Shown one piece after another: positions 7,758 through 17,828 of a stretch of DNA of 41,857 nucleotides. The notes under the pieces were generated by a model. It ran no database searches and was not told the origin of the DNA. It was given only the letters and a program-made list of their open reading frames with translations. The position numbers and the translations under genes are program-made. Position 1 is the stretch's first letter; each line of letters begins with the position of its first letter. The stretch comes from Clostridiales bacterium (GTDB lineage: Bacteria > Bacillota > Clostridia > Christensenellales > Pumilibacteraceae): the NCBI GenBank assembly GCA_031286385.1, contig JAITUJ010000093.1:1-41857 (forward strand), written 5' to 3'.

Positions 7758-9107
7758 TCAACTTTCTACCAAAACGCTCACAGTTACTCTGCCCTCATCT
7801 TGTTTTGTGGTAACTCTGCCCAACATTTGCCTGCTGTAAAGTCCAGCAACTTTACCATTGTATAGGTATATGCCTGTCATATTATTGTATTGGTTGCTCA
7901 CTTGATTGCCTTGGTCATCAAAATACATATTTAAAGTCTTAAAAGGTGGACAATATTCTTGCAGTACAAAATCACTGTCAATATAATTGTCTATCAACTT
8001 CTGCCATTCTTTTATGCTATAATCACCGCCAGTTGCAACACCTTGTGAACCATATCTATCAGCCGGTTTTATCAACCATTTGTCTTTGTCTGCAATAATT
8101 TCATCATAATCAAATTCACCCCTAATCAACCTTAGTGTTTTTGGTATATGTTGTTCTACAAAAGCATTTTGCACATCTGATAACAGTCGCTTTGTATAGG
8201 GTAAGCGCAAAATTCTAAACAAATTTTTATCGTGTATTATTTGTGTTCTAAAATGTCCTATCAAACATATCACATTAGATTTTACAGCCGCTAAAAAATC
8301 TTTTATACTGTCCAATTTTTGCATACATTCGCTTGTAACTGCCCTTCTGTATACTGCATCTATTTTTATTCCATTTGCTGAATATAAAAATTTATTAAAT
8401 TTTAAGGTAGTTATATCCTCTATTATACACTCAAAACCATGCTTTTTAAAAGTTTGTCTAAAAACTTCAAACTCTGACTTTGTACCAATATCCAAAAAAT
8501 CAACGATTGCAATGGTCGGCTTTTTTGGTCTTTTTAATTTATTCGTTTGCAAATATTCAGAGTATAAACTATCAAACTCTTGCACCCAACTGTCAAACAA
8601 TTCAAATCTTTTAATAGTTTTACTTTTAGCAAATTTTAACCAAGTGGAACTTTGTGCCCAAGCATTGCCAAGCTCTCTATCTTCGTTCATTGCACTAGCC
8701 CCATCTGCATTGAATTCACAAAATTTAAAATCAAGTGTTTCCTCATTCAAAAAAATGTCAATCCTTGCTATTGGTAATTTACGGGTATAGCCTGACTGTA
8801 AAAGTATCAAATCTTGTAAAATGTCGCAAAAGCCAAAAAATTTTCTAAATTCAATGTCCTCTAAATATTGACTGATGACTTTATCCAATATACTGTCTAG
8901 AACTGCAATTTTGGATTTTATCATTTCATATGCAACTTTATCAAAAAACTTTGGTGCTACTAAAAACAGTAGATTTCCCCTAGTAAAAATTGCACTGGAA
9001 TTTTTAATATAACTTTTTGCAGTCACAAAATCTTTTGCAACTGCATTTGTGTCACTTTTGACACACTCTAAAAACTCTCTATTAAGCTCTACTATTTGTG
9101 ATTTCAT
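7758..9107 (-). CDS. ATP-grasp ligase, possible second enzyme of a glutathione-like thiol pathway
   Basis: A protein of 449 residues with ATP-grasp features. FCEFNADGASAMNEDRELG resembles the acidic metal/substrate loop of glutathionylspermidine-synthase-like proteins. KWLIKPADRYGSQGVATGG looks like the ATP-binding loop, and DSDFVLQEY follows as a metal-ligand region. It is not a canonical GshB or the GshAB fusion. It starts 20 bases after the gamma-glutamylcysteine ligase stop, so the simplest reading is that it adds a second amino acid or amine to gamma-Glu-Cys. Product identity is inference. An upstream TTG at 9122 is an alternative start; no good ribosome binding site decides. Confidence 0.6.
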   Translation of the reverse strand: MKSQIVELNREFLECVKSDTNAVAKDFVTAKSYIKNSSAIFTRGNLLFLVAPKFFDKVAYEMIKSKIAVLDSILDKVISQYLEDIEFRKFFGFCDILQDLILLQSGYTRKLPIARIDIFLNEETLDFKFCEFNADGASAMNEDRELGNAWAQSSTWLKFAKSKTIKRFELFDSWVQEFDSLYSEYLQTNKLKRPKKPTIAIVDFLDIGTKSEFEVFRQTFKKHGFECIIEDITTLKFNKFLYSANGIKIDAVYRRAVTSECMQKLDSIKDFLAAVKSNVICLIGHFRTQIIHDKNLFRILRLPYTKRLLSDVQNAFVEQHIPKTLRLIRGEFDYDEIIADKDKWLIKPADRYGSQGVATGGDYSIKEWQKLIDNYIDSDFVLQEYCPPFKTLNMYFDDQGNQVSNQYNNMTGIYLYNGKVAGLYSRQMLGRVTTKQDEGRVTVSVLVES

Positions 9108-9127
9108 CTTTTTATCTGTCAAAATTT

Positions 9128-10456
9128 TTAAAATAAATAAATTGGTCGTTTTTTTGTAACATCAAATAGTGGAGATAAATAATTTAAATAAATATTATCC
9201 TCATCATTTTTCAATGCAGTTTGTGCCATTTGCCATAGCTCTTGCAAAAATATTGTAATATTTTTATTGTAAACGATAGCAGCAAAACCATCTTTTAACA
9301 ACACTTCAAAAGCAAGTTCGGCATCTGTTTGATTGCAATTATCAAATAAGTTGTACAGTGTTTGCAAATTGTCAGAGTTGTACATCAAAGCTTTAATCAG
9401 TGCTACATAACCAAGTGCAAAGTTTATGGGCATGCTATCAGCAACTCTAAACTCTAAGTAATGTTTTAATCTTGTAAAAGGAAAAAAAGTACTCAATATA
9501 TGAGCAATATCTTCATTTGTAGGCAATTTTTCACTAAAAATTTGTGATACAGTTTTATCCGTTTTTTGTAAAGTATTTTGACTGTCATACACAAAAAGCG
9601 GACATCTTTGCAAAACATAGTCAGCGTAACTTTCAAAACTAAAATCTCTATCAAAGCTATTTGGAACAAAACAAGAGCGTTGCCTGTCCGTATTTAGCCA
9701 CACATGAGCACGCGTCATACCTGTCGCTTTTGTTGATTCAAAAATTGGAGAGTTATCAAAAAGAAAAGCAAAAATTGGCGTCAAAAAGTTTGAAACTCTG
9801 TACTTTGTTGCAAAGTCAGTTTGGTCTTTATAATCAAAAGTTACATGGGTAGCTGCCGTACCACGCATCATACATTTACCCAAATCTCCTAAATTTTGAA
9901 AATGTTCATCCATGAAGTGATAACGAACTTTTGGCAATAATGGGATATCAGCTACTTTTGCATGAGGGTGATAACCGCAGTTGAGTAACATCAATCCAAA
10001 TGAATCTAATATCGGTTTGATTTCTCTACTAAATTTTGAATATTCACTTGCAATTTTACTGACAGACAAAAACTTGCCTATGCTAGTTTCAAATTGAGCA
10101 CCTGGTTCCAAAGTTAAGTCAATGTTTTGTCGAGATAATCCTATCAGATACTCATTAGAAAAAACACTGTCACTGTATAAATTCTGTAATTTATACAAAA
10201 TATCTTGAACGCCACAATCGCCAAAAAACGGTATAACATTACTACCATGTTTTTGCACTACAAAATGTTCAAGCTCTAATCCTAAAAAATTCTGCTGACT
10301 GCAACCACTGATGAAGTAATCTACAAACACTTTTTTTACTTCTTTGTAGTTACTACTTTCATTGATTTTCGCATCTATGATTATTCTAGACTTACTAACT
10401 GCTTCAATTTTTTTTTCGCTCGTTTTTCTAGATTTTTTCTTCTTAGAAGTTGCCAA
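9128..10456 (-). CDS. gshA: glutamate-cysteine ligase (GCS2/GshA type)
   Basis: This enzyme forms gamma-glutamylcysteine from Glu, Cys and ATP. The 442 residues carry an ExE-containing strand (LGLELEHFVV), SRQNIDLTLEPGAQFETSIG, NCGYHPHA, and MMRGTAATHVTFDY followed by NFLTPIFAFLFDNSPIFE, all features of the plant/proteobacterial-type GCS2 family (PF04107). EgtA-like ligases share the fold, so the product could feed another thiol. The start is a TTG at 10456, set by GGGAGG 8 bases upstream, and overlaps the end of the HIT gene by 14 bases, implying coupling. A Lys/Ser-rich leader of about 25 residues precedes the core. Confidence 0.75.
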   Translation of the reverse strand: MATSKKKKSRKTSEKKIEAVSKSRIIIDAKINESSNYKEVKKVFVDYFISGCSQQNFLGLELEHFVVQKHGSNVIPFFGDCGVQDILYKLQNLYSDSVFSNEYLIGLSRQNIDLTLEPGAQFETSIGKFLSVSKIASEYSKFSREIKPILDSFGLMLLNCGYHPHAKVADIPLLPKVRYHFMDEHFQNLGDLGKCMMRGTAATHVTFDYKDQTDFATKYRVSNFLTPIFAFLFDNSPIFESTKATGMTRAHVWLNTDRQRSCFVPNSFDRDFSFESYADYVLQRCPLFVYDSQNTLQKTDKTVSQIFSEKLPTNEDIAHILSTFFPFTRLKHYLEFRVADSMPINFALGYVALIKALMYNSDNLQTLYNLFDNCNQTDAELAFEVLLKDGFAAIVYNKNITIFLQELWQMAQTALKNDEDNIYLNYLSPLFDVTKKRPIYLF

Positions 10457-10787
10457 ATTCTTTGCCTCCCAATATATGAAAATGGAGATGAAATACAGTC
10501 TGACCAGCAGATTTACCTTGATTGATAATAATTCTAAAATCATCAATCTGTAAAACTTGTTTTAGTTGTGGTATAGTTTGCAAAATTTTACCCAAAACTG
10601 TGCTTTGGGTATCCGTACAATGTGCAAGAAACGCAAAGTGCTCTTTGGGGATTGCCAAAAAGTGCTTTGGTGCTTGAGGATTGATATCCTCAATGATAAT
10701 AAAGTCATCACAATTATAGAGTATCTTTGATGGTATTTTGCCATTTATTATATCACAAAATATGCATGTTTGTTCATTATTTCCCAT
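10443..10787 (-). CDS. HIT family (histidine triad) hydrolase
   Basis: A protein of 114 residues, the normal Hint/HIT length. It has the N-terminal CIFCDIINGKIPSKI segment and the catalytic triad HLHFHILGG (HxHxHxx). These enzymes hydrolyse adenosine 5'-phosphoramidates or related nucleotide conjugates. In many Clostridia a HIT gene follows mtaB, as here, 90 bases downstream. Its 3' end overlaps gshA. No obvious promoter or ribosome binding site sits directly before the ATG at 10787. Confidence 0.9.
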   Translation of the reverse strand: MGNNEQTCIFCDIINGKIPSKILYNCDDFIIIEDINPQAPKHFLAIPKEHFAFLAHCTDTQSTVLGKILQTIPQLKQVLQIDDFRIIINQGKSAGQTVFHLHFHILGGKEFGNF

Positions 10788-10876
10788 TGTTTTTTCTGCT
10801 TAAATATTATGTTGCTATATCTTAGTCTAATAAAAATAGCATTGTTATATTTTATAAAAATCATTCCCTAGTTTGT

Positions 10877-12193
10877 TCAAATAATTTCACACTGCAAAAT
10901 ATCACCTTGTATACCTAAAATCTTGACTTCTTGTAAGCTGTTTTTTGTAGCGTACTTTGACTCAACTTTGCAATAGTTCCTTGTAAATCCCTGTGGCACT
11001 CCCCCATTGTTTGTATTTTCAAAGCAAACTTGATGAGTCAAATTTATCTGACCTTGTAAAAACTTTGTCTTACTTTTTTGAACGACTTGGTTTAACTCTC
11101 CGAATCTACCATCTACAACATTACTTGGCAACGGTTTCAACTTTGCTGCTGCCGTATGTGGGCGTGAGCTATACTTAAATAGATGTGCGTCACCAAATCC
11201 AATTTGTTGGGCAAATTGCAGTGTTTCTCTGTGGTCACAGTCTTGCTCTGTTGGATAACCCACTATGATGTCTGTACTTATACAGGTGTTGTCACCAAAT
11301 ATTCTTCTTATCATGTCGACTTTGCTTGCAAATTGGTAAGTTGTATACTTGCGGTTCATAGCAGACAACACATTATTTGAACCACTCTGCAACGACAAAT
11401 GAAAATGATTGCAGAAATTTTTATCCAACATCACTTTTAAAAGTGGTTCATCAATTACGCTACAACCAAGAGAACTCAGTCTTATTCTTGCAGTGGTATC
11501 AATTTTTGATACCAATTGAAGTAAACTTGTGCCATTGTCCTTACCAAATGCTGTAACATTTATACCTGTCAAAATTATTTCGTGTGCTTTTGTATCAGAA
11601 ATCTCTGCAACGATTTCCTCAATATTGCGACTTTTACTTCTACCTCGCAAATATGGGATAATACAAAACTTGCAAAATTCATCGCAACCATCTTGTATTT
11701 TTATATACTTTCGAGCCATACGCAACGAGCTGTTGGACACTTGCACACAATCTTTTACAATTTTACTGTCTTTTAAAACGCTTTGCAAGTTATGATTTTT
11801 TAAAACAATGTCAACTATTTTCTCTTTTTGTGTAGCACCTGCTATGATTGTAGCTCCCGCAAAATTAGATTCACCAAACTTTACAGAACATCCACAAACA
11901 TATATTTTTGCTGATGGATTTAAGCTGCTTGCCCGTCTACAAAATTGCCTTGACTTGCGGTCTGCTTCACAGGTAACACTACAAGTGTTTATGACATAAA
12001 CTTGTGCAACTTGCATTTTATCACTAGCACTTACTCCCCTTTTGATAAATTCCTTTACCAATGTTTCACCTTCATATTGATTGGTTTTACAACCCAAAGT
12101 GTACACCACCACTTGCACATCGGCAGTGTTTTTTGCACCAGTTAAATCACAATGATAATCTGCTGATAAAGTATTTTTTGTTAAGTATTCCAT
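10877..12193 (-). CDS. mtaB: tRNA threonylcarbamoyladenosine methylthiotransferase MtaB
   Basis: MtaB is a radical-SAM methylthiotransferase that converts t6A37 to ms2t6A37 in ANN-decoding tRNAs. The product has the N-terminal UPF0004 iron-sulfur cysteines (LGCKTNQYEGE, NTCSVTCEADRKSRQFC), the radical-SAM CxxxCxxC (CDEFCKFCIIPYLRGRS), the family motif LSSLGCSVID and a C-terminal TRAM-like part. The ATG at 12193 gives 438 residues. A TTG at 12220 that touches the rsmE stop is an alternative. It is the last gene of the heat-shock/translation cluster. Confidence 0.9.
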   Translation of the reverse strand: MEYLTKNTLSADYHCDLTGAKNTADVQVVVYTLGCKTNQYEGETLVKEFIKRGVSASDKMQVAQVYVINTCSVTCEADRKSRQFCRRASSLNPSAKIYVCGCSVKFGESNFAGATIIAGATQKEKIVDIVLKNHNLQSVLKDSKIVKDCVQVSNSSLRMARKYIKIQDGCDEFCKFCIIPYLRGRSKSRNIEEIVAEISDTKAHEIILTGINVTAFGKDNGTSLLQLVSKIDTTARIRLSSLGCSVIDEPLLKVMLDKNFCNHFHLSLQSGSNNVLSAMNRKYTTYQFASKVDMIRRIFGDNTCISTDIIVGYPTEQDCDHRETLQFAQQIGFGDAHLFKYSSRPHTAAAKLKPLPSNVVDGRFGELNQVVQKSKTKFLQGQINLTHQVCFENTNNGGVPQGFTRNYCKVESKYATKNSLQEVKILGIQGDILQCEII

Positions 12194-12216
12194 TTTTTGT
12201 TTAATTCGTTTTAATA

Positions 12217-12942
12217 TCAAATATTTAGTGTCAATGACAGCAAACTCATCACTGCAATACTGGCAGTCTCTGCGCGTAAAATTCGTTGCCCAAGTTTTAT
12301 AGGGACAATATTTTTATGGTTCAGCTTTGCAATCTCCTCTACATCAAATCCGCCTTCACTGCCAACCACCACAGATATTTGCGTCGCATTTAAAAAAATA
12401 TCTGTTTGCAGTTTTTCACAAATTGGAAATGTAGCTTTTTCATACGCAAACATCACTGTTTCCTGTGATGACAGTTGTTCTAAAACATGCACAAAACTAC
12501 AAGGTTCATCTATTGGTACAAGCACGCTCCGTCCACATTGCTTGACAGCATTTAAAACAATTTTATTCATTCGACTGACATTGACATATTTTGCCACACT
12601 ATTTTTAGAAATAAATGGGACAATCTTTGAAACACCCAATTCTATGCACTTTTGAATTGCAAACTCCATTCGGTCAGTATTTTTCAAAATACCCATGTAC
12701 AAAGTGACATTTATTTTAGGCTCTGCCAATGTCTTTGATTTTTGTACTATGTCCACAACGGTATGTGATTTTTTTATTTCCACTACAACACCGTGATAAT
12801 CAAAACCATCACCGCACCACACTACAACAGCATCACCAACTTTACATCTCAATACAACAGAAATGTGTTTATGTTCGTCACCTTCAATAAAAACTAGTTT
12901 ACTCTCTATTTTTGGACAAAATACTCGTCTAGCACTTGACAT
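12217..12942 (-). CDS. rsmE: 16S rRNA (uracil-1498-N3)-methyltransferase RsmE
   Basis: A SPOUT-fold methyltransferase of 241 residues with an N-terminal PUA-like domain and the trefoil-knot motifs VVGSEGGFDVEEI and LGQRILRAETASIAVMSLL. It methylates U1498 of 16S rRNA. It lies 140 bases after prmA and has its own promoter in that gap, so it may be uncoupled from the heat-shock operon. The mtaB gene begins close to, or overlaps, its stop. Confidence 0.92.
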   Translation of the reverse strand: MSSARRVFCPKIESKLVFIEGDEHKHISVVLRCKVGDAVVVWCGDGFDYHGVVVEIKKSHTVVDIVQKSKTLAEPKINVTLYMGILKNTDRMEFAIQKCIELGVSKIVPFISKNSVAKYVNVSRMNKIVLNAVKQCGRSVLVPIDEPCSFVHVLEQLSSQETVMFAYEKATFPICEKLQTDIFLNATQISVVVGSEGGFDVEEIAKLNHKNIVPIKLGQRILRAETASIAVMSLLSLTLNI

Positions 12943-12955
12943 AACTTTTAAAACT

Positions 12956-12984
12956 ATTATACCATATTTTCAATCAAATGTAAA
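12956..12984 (-). promoter_or_regulatory. promoter of rsmE-mtaB
   Basis: TTTACA (12984-12979), a 17-bp spacer and TATAAT (12961-12956), with 13 bases to the ATG. The leader would be only about six bases, without a Shine-Dalgarno. Confidence 0.6.
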
Positions 12985-13082
12985 GCGTAAAATATAAACT
13001 GTTAAAATCTGATGTTTCATTGCCATTTAAATATGTCAACAAAATACAAAAAATCATGCGTATTTAAAATTTGATACACACT

Positions 13083-13991
13083 TTAAAAGTCCTTTTTAAA
13101 AATACACAATGCCCAATCATCTGCTATCTTTGTATCTATCAAATTGTACATTTTGGACTTGTAAACGGCCTTTAATTCGTCTAATCTATCCAGTATTATA
13201 CCACTCACAATTAATTGTGAGTGGGCATGCATGTTTTCTTTTGCACTGTCAGCAAACTGAATCAAAGTACTTGCCGTCAAATTGGCTATGATTAAGTCAT
13301 ACTTTTTTTTGTCATCATGTAAAAGATTACTTGAACAAACTTGATACAGACTAGTATCAACTTGGTTTAGATTTAAGTTGTATTGAGTTACACTGGTTGA
13401 CTGTGTGTCAATGTCACAAAATTTCACAAATTTTGCTCCCAAGCTCAAAGCAACTAGTCCCAATATACCACTTCCACATCCTACATCCGCAACAACAGAT
13501 TTTTGTCCTAGATGGCTTTGCAACGCCTCAATGCACATTCTTGTAGTCTGATGCTGTCCCGTCCCAAATGCGGCTGCTAGCTGTAATTTGACAGTAGGCT
13601 TGTCAAACTTACTGTCGTTCCACTCAGGCACAACGACAACTTTTCCATAGTCAGCGTCCACAAAATATTTTTTGAAATCTTCTATCCAATTGTATTTAAC
13701 TTCGCAAATTTCTAAATCGAATGTACCTATATCCCAAATACAATTTTCCGAAAGCTTTGCAAATTCACAGATTAAATTTTGTTGCACTCCTTTTATACAT
13801 TCAAAAAAACCACTAACAACAACATCGCACTTTGTGCATTGCATTAGCAGTTTTTGATCTAAATAATCATAATCCACTTCACTACTGTCAAAGGGTTGAT
13901 CTATTGAAACGCCACAAGCTCCTACATCCCACAGTATACTGGATACGATGTCAATTGTCGGCTGAGTGGTACTGACTTTAATTTGATACAT
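13083..13991 (-). CDS. prmA: ribosomal protein L11 methyltransferase PrmA
   Basis: PrmA methylates ribosomal protein L11 using SAM. The 302 residues have the N-terminal L11-binding domain with YNWIEDFKKYF, then AFGTGQHQTTRMCI, the SAM-binding loop VADVGCGSGILGLVAL and the catalytic-region motif DLIIANLTAS. The start is 10 bases after the dnaJ stop with no ribosome binding site, so coupling is likely. This position after dnaJ is standard in Clostridia. Confidence 0.92.
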   Translation of the reverse strand: MYQIKVSTTQPTIDIVSSILWDVGACGVSIDQPFDSSEVDYDYLDQKLLMQCTKCDVVVSGFFECIKGVQQNLICEFAKLSENCIWDIGTFDLEICEVKYNWIEDFKKYFVDADYGKVVVVPEWNDSKFDKPTVKLQLAAAFGTGQHQTTRMCIEALQSHLGQKSVVADVGCGSGILGLVALSLGAKFVKFCDIDTQSTSVTQYNLNLNQVDTSLYQVCSSNLLHDDKKKYDLIIANLTASTLIQFADSAKENMHAHSQLIVSGIILDRLDELKAVYKSKMYNLIDTKIADDWALCIFKKDF

Positions 13992-14001
13992 ACACTAGTT
14001 G

Positions 14002-15078
14002 CTATTTTGCGTTTTTCATATTGTCTCTTGCGTTGACAAACTGTTCTGGTTTTAGAGTGTCATTCAATTTTTTTATCAGTTCTTTTTGTTCACTGGTAAG
14101 ATTTTTTGGCATTTCAACATCAACTGTAATGAGTATATCTCCTTGATTTCTGGAATATTTTATCCCTTCCCCTCTTATTCTAAAAGTTGAATTTGTCTGC
14201 GTACATTCGTTGATGGTGATAACTTTGCTTTCTTTGAGTGTAGGTACAGAAATCTTTCCGCCAGTTAGAGCTTGTGTAAAAGGTATAGACAAGCTTGCAT
14301 ACAAATCTAGGCCTTTTCTTTTAAAGAACTTGTGTTCCATAACTCTAATGCCTATAATCAAATTTGTTAACTGTTTACCCATTCGGTGTCCCTCACCTTG
14401 TACAGTCATAGCTTGATTATTATCGACACCAGAAGGAATAACGACACTCAACTTTACATTTTTCTTAGTAGCTTTCTCACCTTTGCAAGCGGAACAACGT
14501 TCTTTGACAATTTGACCTGTGCCTTTGCAGTTGCTGCAAGTACGCTGTTGTACAATTCTGCCAAATGGCGTATCTTGTGCTACACGCAACATACCAGACC
14601 CATTACAAGTACTGCATTTTGTCATGCCAGAACCGGGTTTTGCACCTGTACCTTTGCACAATGTACAATTTTCCAGTCTGTTTAAATTTATATCTTTTGT
14701 GACACCAAAAGCCGCTTCTTCAAAAGTCAAAGTAATCGTTGTAGTTATATCGCCATAAGGACTGTTTGATGCTGCACCATGATTGAATATATTGACGAAG
14801 TCATCAAAAAAGGAGCCTCCAAAACCACCAAATCCGCCAAAACCGCCAAATCCACTGCCGTCCATATCAGACATAGGGTTGTCGTATTCTTTACGCTTAT
14901 CTGGGTCAGATAAAGTGTCGTAAGCTTCATTAATTTCTTTAAACTTTTGTGCAGCAGTTTCGTCACCAGGATTTAAATCTGGGTGATATTGCTTTGCAAG
15001 TTTTCTAAACTCTTTTTTTAAAGTTGCTTCATCGGCATCCTTAGGAACACCTAAAATTTCGTAATATGATTTAGCCAT
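14002..15078 (-). CDS. dnaJ: chaperone DnaJ
   Basis: DnaJ is the J-domain co-chaperone of DnaK. It has the J domain with HPD (QYHPDLNPGDE), a Gly/Phe linker (GFGGFGGFGGFGG, residues about 76-90) and a zinc-finger region with CxxCxGxG repeats (CTLCKGTG, CSTCNGSG, CSNCKGTG). The fourth repeat reads CSACKGEK, so its last Gly is replaced. The C-terminal substrate-binding domains follow, for 358 residues in total. A TAAAAT box 6 bases before the ATG hints at its own leaderless start, but no convincing -35 accompanies it. dnaK lies 153 bases upstream, separated by a hairpin. Confidence 0.95.
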   Translation of the reverse strand: MAKSYYEILGVPKDADEATLKKEFRKLAKQYHPDLNPGDETAAQKFKEINEAYDTLSDPDKRKEYDNPMSDMDGSGFGGFGGFGGFGGSFFDDFVNIFNHGAASNSPYGDITTTITLTFEEAAFGVTKDINLNRLENCTLCKGTGAKPGSGMTKCSTCNGSGMLRVAQDTPFGRIVQQRTCSNCKGTGQIVKERCSACKGEKATKKNVKLSVVIPSGVDNNQAMTVQGEGHRMGKQLTNLIIGIRVMEHKFFKRKGLDLYASLSIPFTQALTGGKISVPTLKESKVITINECTQTNSTFRIRGEGIKYSRNQGDILITVDVEMPKNLTSEQKELIKKLNDTLKPEQFVNARDNMKNAK

Positions 15079-15160
15079 AATATTATTTTAAAAGTAGTTT
15101 CATTAGCAAAAATGTAGATGCTAAAAAGAATATTGCTTTCTGAATAAAAACTTAAAGAAA

Positions 15161-15213
15161 GTTAGTCAATAGAGTGATGCAGGTAGATTTTCTGCAATCA
15201 ATCTATGACTAAC
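15161..15213 (-). terminator. hairpin between dnaK and dnaJ
   Basis: The outer 8-bp stem pairs 15161-15168 with 15206-15213, and several inner helices (TAGA/TCTA, TGAT/ATCA, GCAG/CTGC) make a long imperfect hairpin. The downstream tract is T-rich but interrupted. It may attenuate transcription, mark an RNA processing site or protect the dnaK message. Confidence 0.5.
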
Positions 15214-15231
15214 TAAACTGTTAATAAAGAA

Positions 15232-17046
<1,815 letters not shown>

Positions 17047-17094
17047 CTAAAAATTTTTATTATATTTATATTTAGTTATTAGAAAAAATCTAAT

Positions 17095-17763
17095 TTACTT
17101 TTTATAGCTTCCCACTTTAACAGATGTATGCCTCACTATCTTTTCATCAAGTTTATAACCTTTTTGCAAAACTTCTAACACTATCTCATCAAGTTTCATA
17201 TTGTCTACCACTTCGTTCACCAAAGCGTTGTGAAAACTTGGATTGAAGTGATCACCTGGTGTACACGGAATTTCCGTTATACCCATTGATGCGAATACGC
17301 TCTCAAACTTGCGTGCAATCATAGAAACTCCCTCTTTTATCTTTTCATCTTTTATCAATGTAATTGCACTGTACACAGCATCCGCTATGGGCACTACCTT
17401 TGTTATAGCCGATATCGTACCTTCTGACAGCTTACTGTTCATAGCTTCTTCACTGCGTTGACGGTGATTTTTAAAATCATTTCGTTCTGTTTCTAAAAGA
17501 TTTTGCTTTTCATCATGCTTTTTTGAAAGCTCATCAACAAGCAATTTGTGCCTACCCAACTCATCTTGCAGTTCTTCAATCTTGCCTTGGTACTCCATAG
17601 ATTTTTGATTTTCTATATCCAAATTTGATTTTAAAACTTCATGATTATTGGCTAACGCTCTGTATTGCTCATTCAAAGATTGTAGTTGTTGATACAAACT
17701 TTCATAGCTCATTTGATTTTGCTGTTGTTGATTGTACTGGTCATTTGAATTGTTGTTGTACAT
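17095..17763 (-). CDS. grpE: nucleotide exchange factor GrpE
   Basis: The DnaK exchange factor, 222 residues. A long N-terminal coiled coil (about residues 20-100) leads to DFKNHRQRSEEA. The C-terminal head carries PCTPGDHFNPSFHNAL and VLQKGYKLDEKIVRHTSVKVG, the GrpE signature. The first 20 residues are unusually Asn/Gln-rich. A good AAGGAG lies in front of the ATG. It sits 65 bases after hrcA. Confidence 0.95.
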   Translation of the reverse strand: MYNNNSNDQYNQQQQNQMSYESLYQQLQSLNEQYRALANNHEVLKSNLDIENQKSMEYQGKIEELQDELGRHKLLVDELSKKHDEKQNLLETERNDFKNHRQRSEEAMNSKLSEGTISAITKVVPIADAVYSAITLIKDEKIKEGVSMIARKFESVFASMGITEIPCTPGDHFNPSFHNALVNEVVDNMKLDEIVLEVLQKGYKLDEKIVRHTSVKVGSYKK

Positions 17764-17828
17764 TACTGCTCCTTAAAAGTATTGTAGAATAAAAAATTTT
17801 ATTAAATCTTCTACAAAAGTTTTTTTAA

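Noticed and set aside
8512-8790. Plus-strand frame of 92 codons
   Set aside because: It is antisense to the ATP-grasp gene, with no ribosome binding site and low-complexity Leu/Ser/Asn content typical of a shadow frame.
15079-15113. Leaderless promoter for dnaJ
   Set aside because: TAAAAT is 6 bases from the ATG, but the matching -35 position has no recognisable hexamer, so it is not counted in the leaderless set.
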